A stretch of DNA of 29,214 bases from IMG/VR virus record IMGVR_UViG_3300044612_001808, positions 1 to 29,214 of that record; one strand, written 5' to 3'. The notes under the pieces are model-generated. The model worked only from the letters and a program-made list of their open reading frames with translations, had not been told where the DNA came from and did not search any database. Shown in pieces: positions 1 through 8,099 of this stretch. A program made the position numbers and the translations under genes. Source of the DNA: a virus. The number at the start of each line of letters is the position of its first letter. The stretch's first letter is position 1.

Positions 1-1
1 C

Positions 2-1459
2 AACTTGCTCGGTGGCAGCGAGCTAGGCCAGATCGCCAGCCAGATCGGGCAAATCTCCGAAAAGACTTCGCAGTTCTCGGAGGTGTCTACCAAAGGCGGA
101 ATGGGTGCTCTGGCGTTCAAGGCGGGCCTGGTCGCGATGGCTGGAGCATTGAGCTATCAAGTAGGCTCTGCGATCGGTAACGCAATTTTCGGAATCGACG
201 AGCTCAACAAAAAGCAGGAGGAGGCTGCTCGCAAAAGCCAAGAACTTGCAGACAAGGCACTCCAAAGCAATCAGCGTGTTTTCTCTGAGCAGATGCAAGA
301 CATCGAGTTGATTCGCGATCCCGAACGAAAACAAGCCGCATATAAAGAGCTTACAAATTCGCTGACGTCTGGGCTCGGAAGCGTCGAGCAGTCAATGGCT
401 AGTCTTCAAAAAGAAATTGAAGGACTTAGCACTTGGCAAGGTTGGCTCAATGACGCTCGGTCAGATGAACTGGAGTATTTAGGAAATCTTGAAAGCGAGC
501 GAGCCGCAGATCTAAAGCAAAAGCAAGAGGAACTGGAAAAAGAAAAAGCTAAGCATGCGTTGCTGATGCAGCAACGTCAAGCCATTGCTGAGCTGACCAA
601 CGAACGAGCACGCGACGTCGAAGAAATCAAGAAGCGTAACTCCGAACTTGACAAGGAAGACAGCTACATTGCTGGTCTCGAAAAGCAACTTGCTCTTATC
701 GAAGCACGAAATAAGAGCCAGGAAGAATTCAACGCCGCAACAGCCGCACAGAACGCCATCACAGACGAGGGACGCGCAAAGGCAGAGGCACTACTTGCTT
801 CGATCGAAAGGCAGAACCAGCTAGCCGAAGAGAAACGAAACGCGGACGCGGAAGCGAAGAAGGCGAAAGACGACGAGATACGCCAGCAAAAAGCACTTGA
901 CGACTTGTTCGACCGCGAACTAGACGCACTCAAAATCCGCCGCGAGGCGTTCGAGAACGGTGCCGAAGCCGCAAAGAAGATGGCTCTCATGTACGAGGGT
1001 TTATCTCCGGATATTGCTGGTCGCATCGCTGCCGAAGAAGCCGCACTCACCGCACTCGAAGAAAAGAAACAACGCGAAGAGGCGTTATCCGAACTCCGCA
1101 AAAAGACACTCGCAGATCTTGAGCAACAAAAGATCCTGATCGAACAAGGAGAAGAAGCTGCCCGTTCGTTTGCGTTGCAGCAGGAGGGATTCGCCAAAGC
1201 CGAAGCCGACCGCATCGCTGCCGAAGAAAAAGCACTCAAGGACAGAGAGAAAGAAAAGGAACTACAGAAGAAACTTGCACAGGGACCAGGCGACCTCAAC
1301 GCCGTCGAGTCGAGATTGCTGGTGCGTGGCGGAGGCACAAACTCCATGCTGCAAATTGCTAAGGAACAACTTGCGACCCAGAAACGTCAGACGGAATTGC
1401 TCGAGCAGCAAAAGAACGATCGACCGCTCCGCATTCGCAGAGTAGGAGCGGGTGTGTAA
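2..1459 (+). CDS. Tape-measure-like tail protein, C-terminal part
   Basis: The reading frame is open to the left edge, so the gene is 5'-truncated. A TTG at 5 is not a convincing start. The visible 485 residues hold a glycine/alanine-rich hydrophobic stretch near residues 33-65, which could cross a membrane. Long charged heptad-like helices then run almost to the end. There is an internal duplication of about 50 residues: the segment around 'FENGAEAAKKMALMYEG' is repeated around 'IEQGEEAARSFALQQEG', each followed by 'RIAAEE.AL'. A hydrophobic patch inside a long coiled coil is typical of phage tape-measure proteins, which set tail length. The start codon of the next gene overlaps the stop by one base. 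The family call is by architecture and context only. Confidence 0.6.
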   Translation, partial: NLLGGSELGQIASQIGQISEKTSQFSEVSTKGGMGALAFKAGLVAMAGALSYQVGSAIGNAIFGIDELNKKQEEAARKSQELADKALQSNQRVFSEQMQDIELIRDPERKQAAYKELTNSLTSGLGSVEQSMASLQKEIEGLSTWQGWLNDARSDELEYLGNLESERAADLKQKQEELEKEKAKHALLMQQRQAIAELTNERARDVEEIKKRNSELDKEDSYIAGLEKQLALIEARNKSQEEFNAATAAQNAITDEGRAKAEALLASIERQNQLAEEKRNADAEAKKAKDDEIRQQKALDDLFDRELDALKIRREAFENGAEAAKKMALMYEGLSPDIAGRIAAEEAALTALEEKKQREEALSELRKKTLADLEQQKILIEQGEEAARSFALQQEGFAKAEADRIAAEEKALKDREKEKELQKKLAQGPGDLNAVESRLLVRGGGTNSMLQIAKEQLATQKRQTELLEQQKNDRPLRIRRVGAGV

Positions 1460-2319
1460 TGACTGTCTACTCTGTCAATCAAATGTGGTCGCGAGCGAAC
1501 AGCAACCTTTCGCTCACGGACAACTTCCGCAAATTCAATGCCTCGTTCACGACCTCGTTCCAAATCCTGCACGATCCAAACGAACCGGACGCGAACATTT
1601 ATTCCGCACAAGGAATCCCGAACGCTGGATCGTCCTATCCGAATTTCCCATTCGTCTACGCAGACGCCGCCACGATCGAGCGTGTCTCACCGACCTACTC
1701 AATCGTCTCGATCAACTACAACGGCGAAATCGGATCGACCGCCAACCAGAACAGCCCCGTCTTTAATTTCCCCCGCATCGATTGGGATGACGTGGAAACC
1801 GAGGAGGACATCGACGAGGACTTCGATGGTAATCCGATCGTCACGGCCAACAACGAACCGATCGTTGGCATCAAACGACCGATCCCCGACCAGGTCGTCA
1901 CGATTCGACGCAACATGCCGTTCTTTTCGCCGTGGGTCCAGGCTGTCTACCGACAGGCCGTCAACTCCGACAACTTCCTCGGCTTCCCTCCTGGCACTGG
2001 GCGACTGACGAAGCTATCAGCCACCAACGTCTTCGATCAAGCGATCGGCTACTACGAGGTTACGGCCGTAGTTCAGTTCCGGTACCCCTATCGCACCACA
2101 CCGGCAAAGGCTTGGTACAAGCGAGTTCGTCACGAAGGCTATTACGTCAAATACGGTTCCAAGATACTGCGAGCCGTCGACGACGCAAACCAACCAGCAT
2201 CGAAGCCAGTCCTGCTTGCCCAAGACGGAACACGGCTACCCAACGGCTCCGATCCCGTTTGGCTTGAATTCAAAATCTTCGACTCACTTCCATTCAATGC
2301 TCTCGGCTTGACCCTATAG
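1459..2319 (+). CDS. Phage virion protein, probably distal tail
   Basis: I do not recognise the family of this 286-residue protein. It is rich in aromatic residues, Asn, Pro and Ser, has no membrane segment and no cysteine-rich motif, and has an acidic run (EEDIDEDFDGN) near residue 117, as in many beta-rich virion proteins. The ATG shares its A with the TAA stop of the tape-measure gene, so translation is probably coupled. Its position directly after the tape measure is where distal tail and baseplate genes normally lie, which is the only ground for a tail role. Confidence 0.55.
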   Translation: MTVYSVNQMWSRANSNLSLTDNFRKFNASFTTSFQILHDPNEPDANIYSAQGIPNAGSSYPNFPFVYADAATIERVSPTYSIVSINYNGEIGSTANQNSPVFNFPRIDWDDVETEEDIDEDFDGNPIVTANNEPIVGIKRPIPDQVVTIRRNMPFFSPWVQAVYRQAVNSDNFLGFPPGTGRLTKLSATNVFDQAIGYYEVTAVVQFRYPYRTTPAKAWYKRVRHEGYYVKYGSKILRAVDDANQPASKPVLLAQDGTRLPNGSDPVWLEFKIFDSLPFNALGLTL

Positions 2320-2328
2320 GAAACCAAA

Positions 2329-2967
2329 ATGAGCCAACTCCAAAACGTCTCTTTGACCATTCCCGCCGCATCGATCAGCGGAAACGCGCTATCCGGCAAC
2401 GCCGAAATCCTCCACTCCCAGATGCGTCAGCGAGTCCTGCAACCGTTCCCCGTCAACTGGGCCAACTTCCGCGTCTGGGACGCGCAGGGCTCGAACCCCG
2501 TCGCTGTCGCGGCCAACGACGACTTGGCACTTCTCCCCGCAGCGTTCACTGCGTCCGGTGCATCGACGCTCATCTCCGCTGGCGACTGCAAGAACCTCGG
2601 AGCGACCACGCGCCGCGTCGCATTCTTCATGGCCGTGCCCGCCGAATACGACGACGGCGAAACGATCCAGATCCGCATCCGAGCGTTCATGGGTACCACA
2701 GTCGCCTCCACGAGCTGCACCGTCGACCTCGAAGCGTTCATCGTCGGCTCGTCTAGCACCGTGGGATCCGACCTCGTAACGACCGCTGCAACCACGATGA
2801 ACTCGCTCACTGCCTCCGATAAAGATTTCACGATCGACGCCGCATCCGTGAACCCTGGCGATCTGCTCCTGTGCAGGCTGACGATCGCCTGCAACGACAC
2901 CGCCACGGCAACCGCCGTCACGCCTACGGTTTCGTCCGTGGTTCTTCTTTGCGATACACGAGGCTAG
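2329..2967 (+). CDS. Phage virion protein, beta-rich
   Basis: The 212-residue product has no recognised family. It is rich in Ala, Ser, Thr and Val, with alternating hydrophobic residues that suggest beta strands, and it lacks a signal peptide or membrane helix. The leader has ATAGGAAACCAA just before the ATG. The same 12 bases precede the virion gene starting at 25969, far to the right. This shared translation-start context suggests that the left and right structural modules belong to one phage. The gene lies in an unbroken same-strand series of tail-region genes. A decoration or tail-tip role is possible but not shown. Confidence 0.5.
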   Translation: MSQLQNVSLTIPAASISGNALSGNAEILHSQMRQRVLQPFPVNWANFRVWDAQGSNPVAVAANDDLALLPAAFTASGASTLISAGDCKNLGATTRRVAFFMAVPAEYDDGETIQIRIRAFMGTTVASTSCTVDLEAFIVGSSSTVGSDLVTTAATTMNSLTASDKDFTIDAASVNPGDLLLCRLTIACNDTATATAVTPTVSSVVLLCDTRG

Positions 2968-2974
2968 TTGATCG

Positions 2975-3685
2975 ATGTCCCTTGAGGAAATCGGAGCGTT
3001 CTCAACCGCTGATGCCCGCCGCGTTTGGCAAGCGACGCTTGCTATGGAGCGGCGTTCGACGGCGGCATCGCCGGGCGACTTCCTGCCGGAAACGGAGCCG
3101 ATCACATTCCGCAACGATTCCGGCGAGACGATTCCCGCCTACGCATGCGTCCAACTGTTTTCGACTGCCGACGAATCCGATCGCAATATCTTTGTCGCAA
3201 AAAAGCCAGTCACCACAACCTCCGCCAACGTCGATCAATTTGTGTTCAATAACGAATTCGAGGTCGCGATCGACGCCTACGGCACCGCACAATCCGGCCC
3301 CGTCTTCCGAGCGATCAAGACCGCATCGCTCGTTTCCGGCGCGAGAGTCGGCCCGGTCAATTCGTCCTGGAAAATCGATCGCGGAGCATTCTGGACAAAT
3401 CTTGGCACCGACTCCGTCGAGACCGATTGCGTGCGCCTGATGTCCAACGATTCGATGCTGCTAGCGGTGGCAACCACCGGAGTACCGGCCCGCAGCGGAA
3501 CCACATTAGGAAAGGCCGCCGTCGCAGTCCGGCACCTGACGGTCTCCGGATCTAATCGCGCCATCGCAGATTCAGGGTACAACGTCGATGCGTTCAACGT
3601 CGCGGCGACCGCTGTCGCCTCCGGCGCGTACGTCATGCTGATGCGACTCTCTGATGTCTTTGTCGTCGTCTGGGAGGAGTGCTAA
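2975..3685 (+). CDS. Phage virion protein, unknown family
   Basis: The 236-residue product begins with a short helical segment (MSLEEIGAFSTADARRVWQA). A beta-rich body of Ala, Ser, Thr and Val residues follows. It contains 'GETIPAYACVQLF', a kind of segment I associate with planctomycete phage structural proteins, but I cannot name the family. It follows the preceding gene by 7 bases and ends one base before the GTG start of the next gene, so it is part of the tail operon. No catalytic motif is visible. Confidence 0.5.
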   Translation: MSLEEIGAFSTADARRVWQATLAMERRSTAASPGDFLPETEPITFRNDSGETIPAYACVQLFSTADESDRNIFVAKKPVTTTSANVDQFVFNNEFEVAIDAYGTAQSGPVFRAIKTASLVSGARVGPVNSSWKIDRGAFWTNLGTDSVETDCVRLMSNDSMLLAVATTGVPARSGTTLGKAAVAVRHLTVSGSNRAIADSGYNVDAFNVAATAVASGAYVMLMRLSDVFVVVWEEC

Positions 3686-3686
3686 C

Positions 3687-6221
3687 GTGGCAGGAAAGAA
3701 CCGGGCGGGATGCACATGCTGCGGCGAGTACGACTGCGACAACCCAGGCCAGTTTGCGGTGTCGATGAATTCCGGCCCTTGCATTGACTCCACCTCAATA
3801 TGCCGCCGCGCTGACGACGGGTTTGATTGCTGTGCGTGCGTTGTCATTTATCCGTTCACGTCCGGATGTCGCGAAATGCTCTGCTCCGGCACCGGCTTTC
3901 CCGACACGTTCGCCGCCCAATTTACTTTTTCCGGAACCGCTCAACACAATTACTACACGGCAGGATATGGTGCCGATGTTGTTCCGACTAGTGCAGCACC
4001 GCCAGCATCTTCCTCGACTTGCTGCTGCAACGGTCCGGAGTTGCAAGCCACGCTTGACTACGAGTTTACCAAGACAATCAATGTCAAGCCGATCATCACT
4101 TCGTTGCCCCTTTACGTCCGCGTTTGCGTTTACTTCACGGACACATTGACAACCGGCGACACTGCACCTGTAAAACGCTGGGTTGTGTATTCGGAGTATT
4201 GGAAGCGGTATTATGTTTCGTACTCAGGATACGGCAGTACAACCTACTCTCGGACTATTCCAGCCGTACCGCTATGTCATGAAAAATGGAACGTGGATTC
4301 CTGCGGATCCAACTGTACTCTTAGCCAGTTGACTTGCAACCCAAACGACCCTGACAATGTAAACTTCTGGATCGGCCAAGCCTACGAAGCCAAAGACATT
4401 CCGACGGCCAGGGTGAAAGTATTCAATACCAAACCTTCGGGCAGCATCGGATTTACCGATGAAGACCTTGGCGAAGACTATCAGATCTTCAATTGCAAAG
4501 CGATCGGTCAGCTGTACGCAGATACGCAGGTTGAGTTCGATATACCTGACGCGCCGTGCCTATGCGATGGAATCAACCCGCGAGATGTTTACAGTCCGAC
4601 TCTACGGAATCGCCCAAGATGCGCTACGGGTGTTCCGAGAGACTGTGAGTGCGGAGTAGTAGAAAACTTTGCTCCAGATTGCCCTCCGTTTGCTGGCGAT
4701 CCAGGCGTTACGCCATGCGATTTTATTAACGACAACCCATGCATACTAGATCCGGTGAATTTTGGCGGAAACGGAACTCTTTGCTGGGAGTTTACTCCGG
4801 TCATTCCAGATGCATTAGATTTTTGCTCTCCAAGATGTTACGGAGTAGGCGGGCCGAATGCGGATTGGTTCACTACCTGCTTAACTCCGAGCGCAAGTTC
4901 AATCGGTCAATACTGCGCAAACCCTTGCACTGGAACGGCTATTGAATTTCCGGATATATCCGCTGATGCGTTCGACATCTCGCAAGGAAATTGTTCTTCC
5001 CGCGATCCGCTAACTGGCGAGAAAGGATGCTGGGGTTATGGTCCGCGAGTTATTGGAACGAATGTTGGCACCTCTCCAATCAATTGCAACGTCATGCCAG
5101 TATGCGGGTTTGATCGGTTGATATTTCCCACCAACTGCTCGTACGTTGTCGGTGAGTGTCCAATAACTTGCTACGATAAATTCGGCGTTCCAACAACGCC
5201 TGATTCCTCATGTTTTAATTTTCTATGGCCTGATGGTGGATGTCCAGAAAGGCCATGTCTTTGCAGAGGGCTTCGTTGTGAAGGCAATTGCTACAAACAC
5301 GGCTACCAAGACTTTGCGCAACCTCCCGATGTGCAATCGTCGCAAAGACCGCTTGCACACCTCCAGATCAACTCCGTTTCCTACTCCGTGACGTGCAGCG
5401 TCGGAGATAAGGTACTAGTCCAAGCACCAAGCCCGACATGGGGAATCAATCTCGATTGGACGCAAGAGCCCGATCCGACAGATTGGACCACCATCGAATA
5501 CGACTGCACACCAAACACTTCGACGATCACCAGCAAGCAAATCACTGGTATTGCTGTCGCTGGCTCAATTCAACTACGCATCAATCCTGGAACCGGATCG
5601 GCTCCTGTCTTGTATTACAAGATTACCGCCACGCAACAAACCGGAACGGTCACTGGACCTCCGGGCGGAACGTGGACGGCAATTACCGCAACCACCACCA
5701 TCACCGTCAACAATAACGATTGGGTCAGCTTTTGCACTTACGACTCGACATTCAGCACCAGCTCACGAACCGCAACCGTTACCGCGAATCCAGGAGCTTG
5801 TGAAAGCGAACTTGATACTTTCACGTATCAATCGACATGCCCCGCGGACGTCACGCCATGCTCTGTCAACTGGACGACTACGACCTACTCCGGCGTGAAC
5901 GACGAAGCAAACATCGTCAGTCAGCAGATCACTTGCATCAACACTCCGATCACGCTGCAAATTCAACCAGGCAGCGGATCCATCCCAACACTCTACTACA
6001 AGATCACATCGACTCAGCAAACTGGCAACGTCACCGGAACACCAGACGGAACGTGGACTGCTGTTACAGCAAACACAAACATATCCGTTTCCAACAATCA
6101 GTGGCTTAGCTTTGTTGCGTTTACCAATCCGTCCAACAACGGAACGCGAACCGCAACAATCGTGAACATCAGCGATTCTAGTACCACACTCGACACGTTC
6201 AGCTATGTCAGCACAATCTAA
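3687..6221 (+). CDS. Large cysteine-rich virion protein with tandem C-terminal repeats
   Basis: The product has 844 residues. I chose the GTG at 3687 because GGGAGGAG lies eight bases upstream and it starts one base after the previous stop; the in-frame ATG at 3654 would overlap that gene. The first two thirds are extraordinarily rich in cysteine, with clusters such as 'CTCCGEYDCDNPG', 'STCCCNGPEL' and 'CPERPCLCRGLRCEGNC', suggesting a disulphide-stabilised extracellular surface protein. The C-terminus holds two tandem beta-sandwich-like repeats of about 117 residues, each with 'LYYKIT.TQQTG.VTG' and 'GTWTA.TA'. No membrane anchor is seen. Position and composition fit a tail-tip or adhesion protein. 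This is inferred, not recognised by family. Confidence 0.55.
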   Translation: MAGKNRAGCTCCGEYDCDNPGQFAVSMNSGPCIDSTSICRRADDGFDCCACVVIYPFTSGCREMLCSGTGFPDTFAAQFTFSGTAQHNYYTAGYGADVVPTSAAPPASSSTCCCNGPELQATLDYEFTKTINVKPIITSLPLYVRVCVYFTDTLTTGDTAPVKRWVVYSEYWKRYYVSYSGYGSTTYSRTIPAVPLCHEKWNVDSCGSNCTLSQLTCNPNDPDNVNFWIGQAYEAKDIPTARVKVFNTKPSGSIGFTDEDLGEDYQIFNCKAIGQLYADTQVEFDIPDAPCLCDGINPRDVYSPTLRNRPRCATGVPRDCECGVVENFAPDCPPFAGDPGVTPCDFINDNPCILDPVNFGGNGTLCWEFTPVIPDALDFCSPRCYGVGGPNADWFTTCLTPSASSIGQYCANPCTGTAIEFPDISADAFDISQGNCSSRDPLTGEKGCWGYGPRVIGTNVGTSPINCNVMPVCGFDRLIFPTNCSYVVGECPITCYDKFGVPTTPDSSCFNFLWPDGGCPERPCLCRGLRCEGNCYKHGYQDFAQPPDVQSSQRPLAHLQINSVSYSVTCSVGDKVLVQAPSPTWGINLDWTQEPDPTDWTTIEYDCTPNTSTITSKQITGIAVAGSIQLRINPGTGSAPVLYYKITATQQTGTVTGPPGGTWTAITATTTITVNNNDWVSFCTYDSTFSTSSRTATVTANPGACESELDTFTYQSTCPADVTPCSVNWTTTTYSGVNDEANIVSQQITCINTPITLQIQPGSGSIPTLYYKITSTQQTGNVTGTPDGTWTAVTANTNISVSNNQWLSFVAFTNPSNNGTRTATIVNISDSSTTLDTFSYVSTI
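5485..6218 (+). repeat. Two tandem domain repeats encoded in the 3' end of the cysteine-rich gene
   Basis: Copy one runs about 5485-5838 and copy two about 5872-6218. Both begin with 'WTT..Y', contain 'LYYKIT(A/S)TQQTG(T/N)VTG', and end with '(T/S)RTAT(V/I)....LDTF(T/S)Y'. The DNA has diverged more than the protein pattern, which points to an old duplication of a beta-sandwich domain. Confidence 0.8.
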
Positions 6222-6714
6222 AGAAATCGGCATCAGAGTAGAGGGTTGGAAAACCACCTCGCACACCTCCGGAGACGCGCCTCGCGTCGTCACCGAACCT
6301 TTGCCGAACGCACCGAACGCACCTCCAGTCCCAGCTCCGCAAGACCCCACGATCGCTGCCGGTCGTCGCGCCTGGAGCCTCCTCCACAACTATCGCGGCT
6401 GCGATCCGCAGTGGGTGGAACTCTGGGAGCACTTCATCCCGAGCGGCGGATGTTCCTGCAAAGAAGGCTACAAGGAGATCCTGAAAGACCATCCATTCGA
6501 CTACTCGTCGCCAGATGCATTCTTCGAGTCGGGCGTCGCACTTCACAACGCGGTAAATCAAAAGCTCATCGACAACGGCGACACGACCAAAAAACTCATC
6601 ACACTCGACGAAGCTCGCCAGATTTGGAACCGAACCGACAGCCAAACACAGGAGTGCTGCAATGGGATGGACTCTGCGAAAACTGGAAAGAAATGTTGTC
6701 GAGATCCGGATTGA
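6205..6714 (+). CDS. Erv1/ALR-like cysteine protein
   Basis: The 169-residue product has a proline-rich N-terminal 50 residues. A helical domain follows with 'AWSLLHNYRGC' (about 56-66), 'IPSGGCSCKEGY' (about 78-89, cysteines 83 and 85) and 'FFESGVALHNAVNQKL' (about 106-121). The order W..LH...C.C....F....LHNAVN is that of the FAD-binding thiol oxidase Erv1/ALR family, where CxxC is the redox pair and the HNxVN helix contacts FAD. Here the pair is CxC and the domain is short, so activity is uncertain. The C-terminus has further CC pairs (ECC, KKCC). The gene overlaps its upstream neighbour by 17 bases and the downstream phosphoesterase by 53 bases. Lying beside the cysteine-rich virion gene, it could serve disulphide formation, which is inference. 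Confidence 0.5.
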   Translation: MSAQSKEIGIRVEGWKTTSHTSGDAPRVVTEPLPNAPNAPPVPAPQDPTIAAGRRAWSLLHNYRGCDPQWVELWEHFIPSGGCSCKEGYKEILKDHPFDYSSPDAFFESGVALHNAVNQKLIDNGDTTKKLITLDEARQIWNRTDSQTQECCNGMDSAKTGKKCCRDPD

Positions 6715-7543
6715 CATGGCCCGCAACTCGGATTGGGAGCAGTGGGTTTTGCTCCGATCCGACGTACACCACGACAATCCAAAATGCGATCAAGCACTGG
6801 AAAAAAAACATCTTGATGAGGCCGTCGAGTTTGACGCGCCGATCATCGACAACGGCGATCTATTTTGCGCCATGCAAGGCAAGTGGGACAAACGAGCCGA
6901 CAAGAATGCATTGCGGCCCGAGCATCAAGGCAGCAACTACTTCGACTTGCTAGTCGACACCGCTGCCGATTTCTACCGACCCTACATGCGGCAATTCGCG
7001 GTAGTGGGTCGAGGCAACCACGAAACCGCGATCACCAAACAACACGAGACCGACCTAACCGACCGCCTCGCTTCTCGCATGCGACAGATGGGCGGCATCG
7101 TTGAGGCCAGCGGTTACGGTGGTTGGGTGATATTCCGATTCTGCGATTCTCAGCAAGCAGGCAAGCAGTCAGCAAACAAAGACACGATCCGGCTCTATCA
7201 CTACCACGGCAGCGGCGGAGGAGGACCAGTAACACGCGGCACGATCCAAACCAACCGCCTGGCCGTCATGACCCCTGACGCTGCGATCGTACTATCCGGC
7301 CACACACATGACGAATGGACAGTCACAATCCCTCGTCAACGCATCAGCGATCGCGGCGTGATCTACCAAGACGAGCAACTACACATCCGTTGCCCAGGCT
7401 ACAAAGACGCCTGGGGTGATGGCTCAGGCGGTTGGGAAGTCGAGCGCATGCTCGGGCCGAAAGCCCTCGGATCCGCCTGGTTGCGTTTCTACTGGCACAA
7501 CTCCTCAGGTCGCGTCCGATACGACACACTGAGGGCCAAATGA
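6662..7543 (+). CDS. Calcineurin-like metallophosphoesterase
   Basis: All metal-binding motifs of the calcineurin-like superfamily are present in order in this 293-residue protein: D34-x-H36 (SDVHHD), G65-D66 (DNGDLF), GNHE (118-121), a histidine near 180-182 (YHYHGSG) and GHTH (213-216). Such enzymes hydrolyse phosphomono- or diesters with two metal ions; the substrate here is unknown. I kept the ATG at 6662 because AGGAG lies seven bases upstream, although it overlaps the preceding gene by 53 bases; the in-frame ATG at 6716 is an alternative. Its place at the end of the tail module is notable. It could act on DNA, nucleotides or envelope phosphoesters during entry. Confidence 0.85.
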   Translation: MGWTLRKLERNVVEIRIDMARNSDWEQWVLLRSDVHHDNPKCDQALEKKHLDEAVEFDAPIIDNGDLFCAMQGKWDKRADKNALRPEHQGSNYFDLLVDTAADFYRPYMRQFAVVGRGNHETAITKQHETDLTDRLASRMRQMGGIVEASGYGGWVIFRFCDSQQAGKQSANKDTIRLYHYHGSGGGGPVTRGTIQTNRLAVMTPDAAIVLSGHTHDEWTVTIPRQRISDRGVIYQDEQLHIRCPGYKDAWGDGSGGWEVERMLGPKALGSAWLRFYWHNSSGRVRYDTLRAK

Positions 7544-7544
7544 C

Positions 7545-7820
7545 ATGCGAGTTCGAATCCGAGGCCGCTATTTTAACTTGAGTTTTGATCGCTTGCCTCC
7601 GACGCATGACGGCATCTGCAACTACGCAGACCGCCAGGTCAAGATCCGCAAGACCCTTCGCGGCGAGCGTCAGCTCGAGGTGATCATCCACGAGCTGCTC
7701 CACGCGGCCCACTGGGATCTCGACGAAACCGCCGTCACCGAAACCGCCGAAGACCTCGCTAGGATCCTTTGGCGACTCGGCTACCGCCGATCCACTGCCG
7801 ATACCCCGCCGAATCCGTAA
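7545..7820 (+). CDS. Small HExxH zinc metallopeptidase-like protein
   Basis: This 91-residue protein has HELLH at residues 49-53 in the setting 'LEVIIHELLHAAHWDLDE', followed by a helix 'TETAEDLARILWRLGYR'. HExxH with a downstream acidic residue (E61) is the zinc site of gluzincin/SprT- or IrrE-like peptidases, and minimal versions are common as small phage proteins. The N-terminal half looks like a short beta sheet. It starts one base after the phosphoesterase stop and is the last rightward gene before the convergent integrase operon. The target is unknown. Confidence 0.7.
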   Translation: MRVRIRGRYFNLSFDRLPPTHDGICNYADRQVKIRKTLRGERQLEVIIHELLHAAHWDLDETAVTETAEDLARILWRLGYRRSTADTPPNP

Positions 7821-7845
7821 TCGCCGTCTCGACCGCTGCGATCGA

Positions 7846-7863
7846 TTTGCCGACGTCGGCAAA
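7846..7863. terminator. Perfect 18-base palindrome between convergent operons
   Basis: The palindrome TTTGCCGACGTCGGCAAA lies between the rightward metallopeptidase gene and the end of the leftward integrase operon. As RNA it would fold into a short hairpin on either strand, so a bidirectional terminator is likely. There is no clear U-tract on either side, so factor-independent termination is uncertain. Confidence 0.35.
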
Positions 7864-7874
7864 ATGGTCAGGGT

Positions 7875-8084
7875 TCAGTCTTTTTTCGCAAACCGTTGAG
7901 CCCCAAAGAAAAACATTGCTGCACCTGTGAGGCAGATCATCACGCCGAAGAAGTTGAGCAGGCCGTAGATCCAATCTTGATTTGGCGTGGATTCCGCCGC
8001 GTTCGCCGACCAAGCGATCGAAAGCCCAATCCACCCGACAACCAGCCCCCCGACCAGCACCCATCCCGCAGTTGTCCTGTCCAT
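7875..8084 (-). CDS. Small two-helix membrane protein
   Basis: This 69-residue protein has two predicted membrane helices, about residues 7-27 (GWVLVGGLVVGWIGLSIAW) and 41-62 (YGLLNFFGVMICLTGAAMFFF), separated by a polar loop, and ends with a basic tail (AKKD). AAGGGA lies upstream of its ATG. It starts 15 bases after the integrase stop on the same strand and is probably co-transcribed with it. The size and topology fit small holin-like or superinfection-exclusion proteins, but nothing identifies the function. Confidence 0.6.
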   Translation of the reverse strand: MDRTTAGWVLVGGLVVGWIGLSIAWSANAAESTPNQDWIYGLLNFFGVMICLTGAAMFFFGAQRFAKKD

Positions 8085-8099
8085 TGTTTTCCCTTCAAA

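Noticed and set aside
664-1347. 227-codon Ser/Ala-rich minus-strand ORF
   Set aside because: It is antisense to the Lys/Glu/Ala coiled coil of the tape-measure gene; the composition follows from that.
2389-3114. 241-codon minus-strand ORF
   Set aside because: It is a shadow of the plus-strand virion genes 2329-2967 and 2975-3685, with composition typical of an antisense frame in GC-rich DNA.
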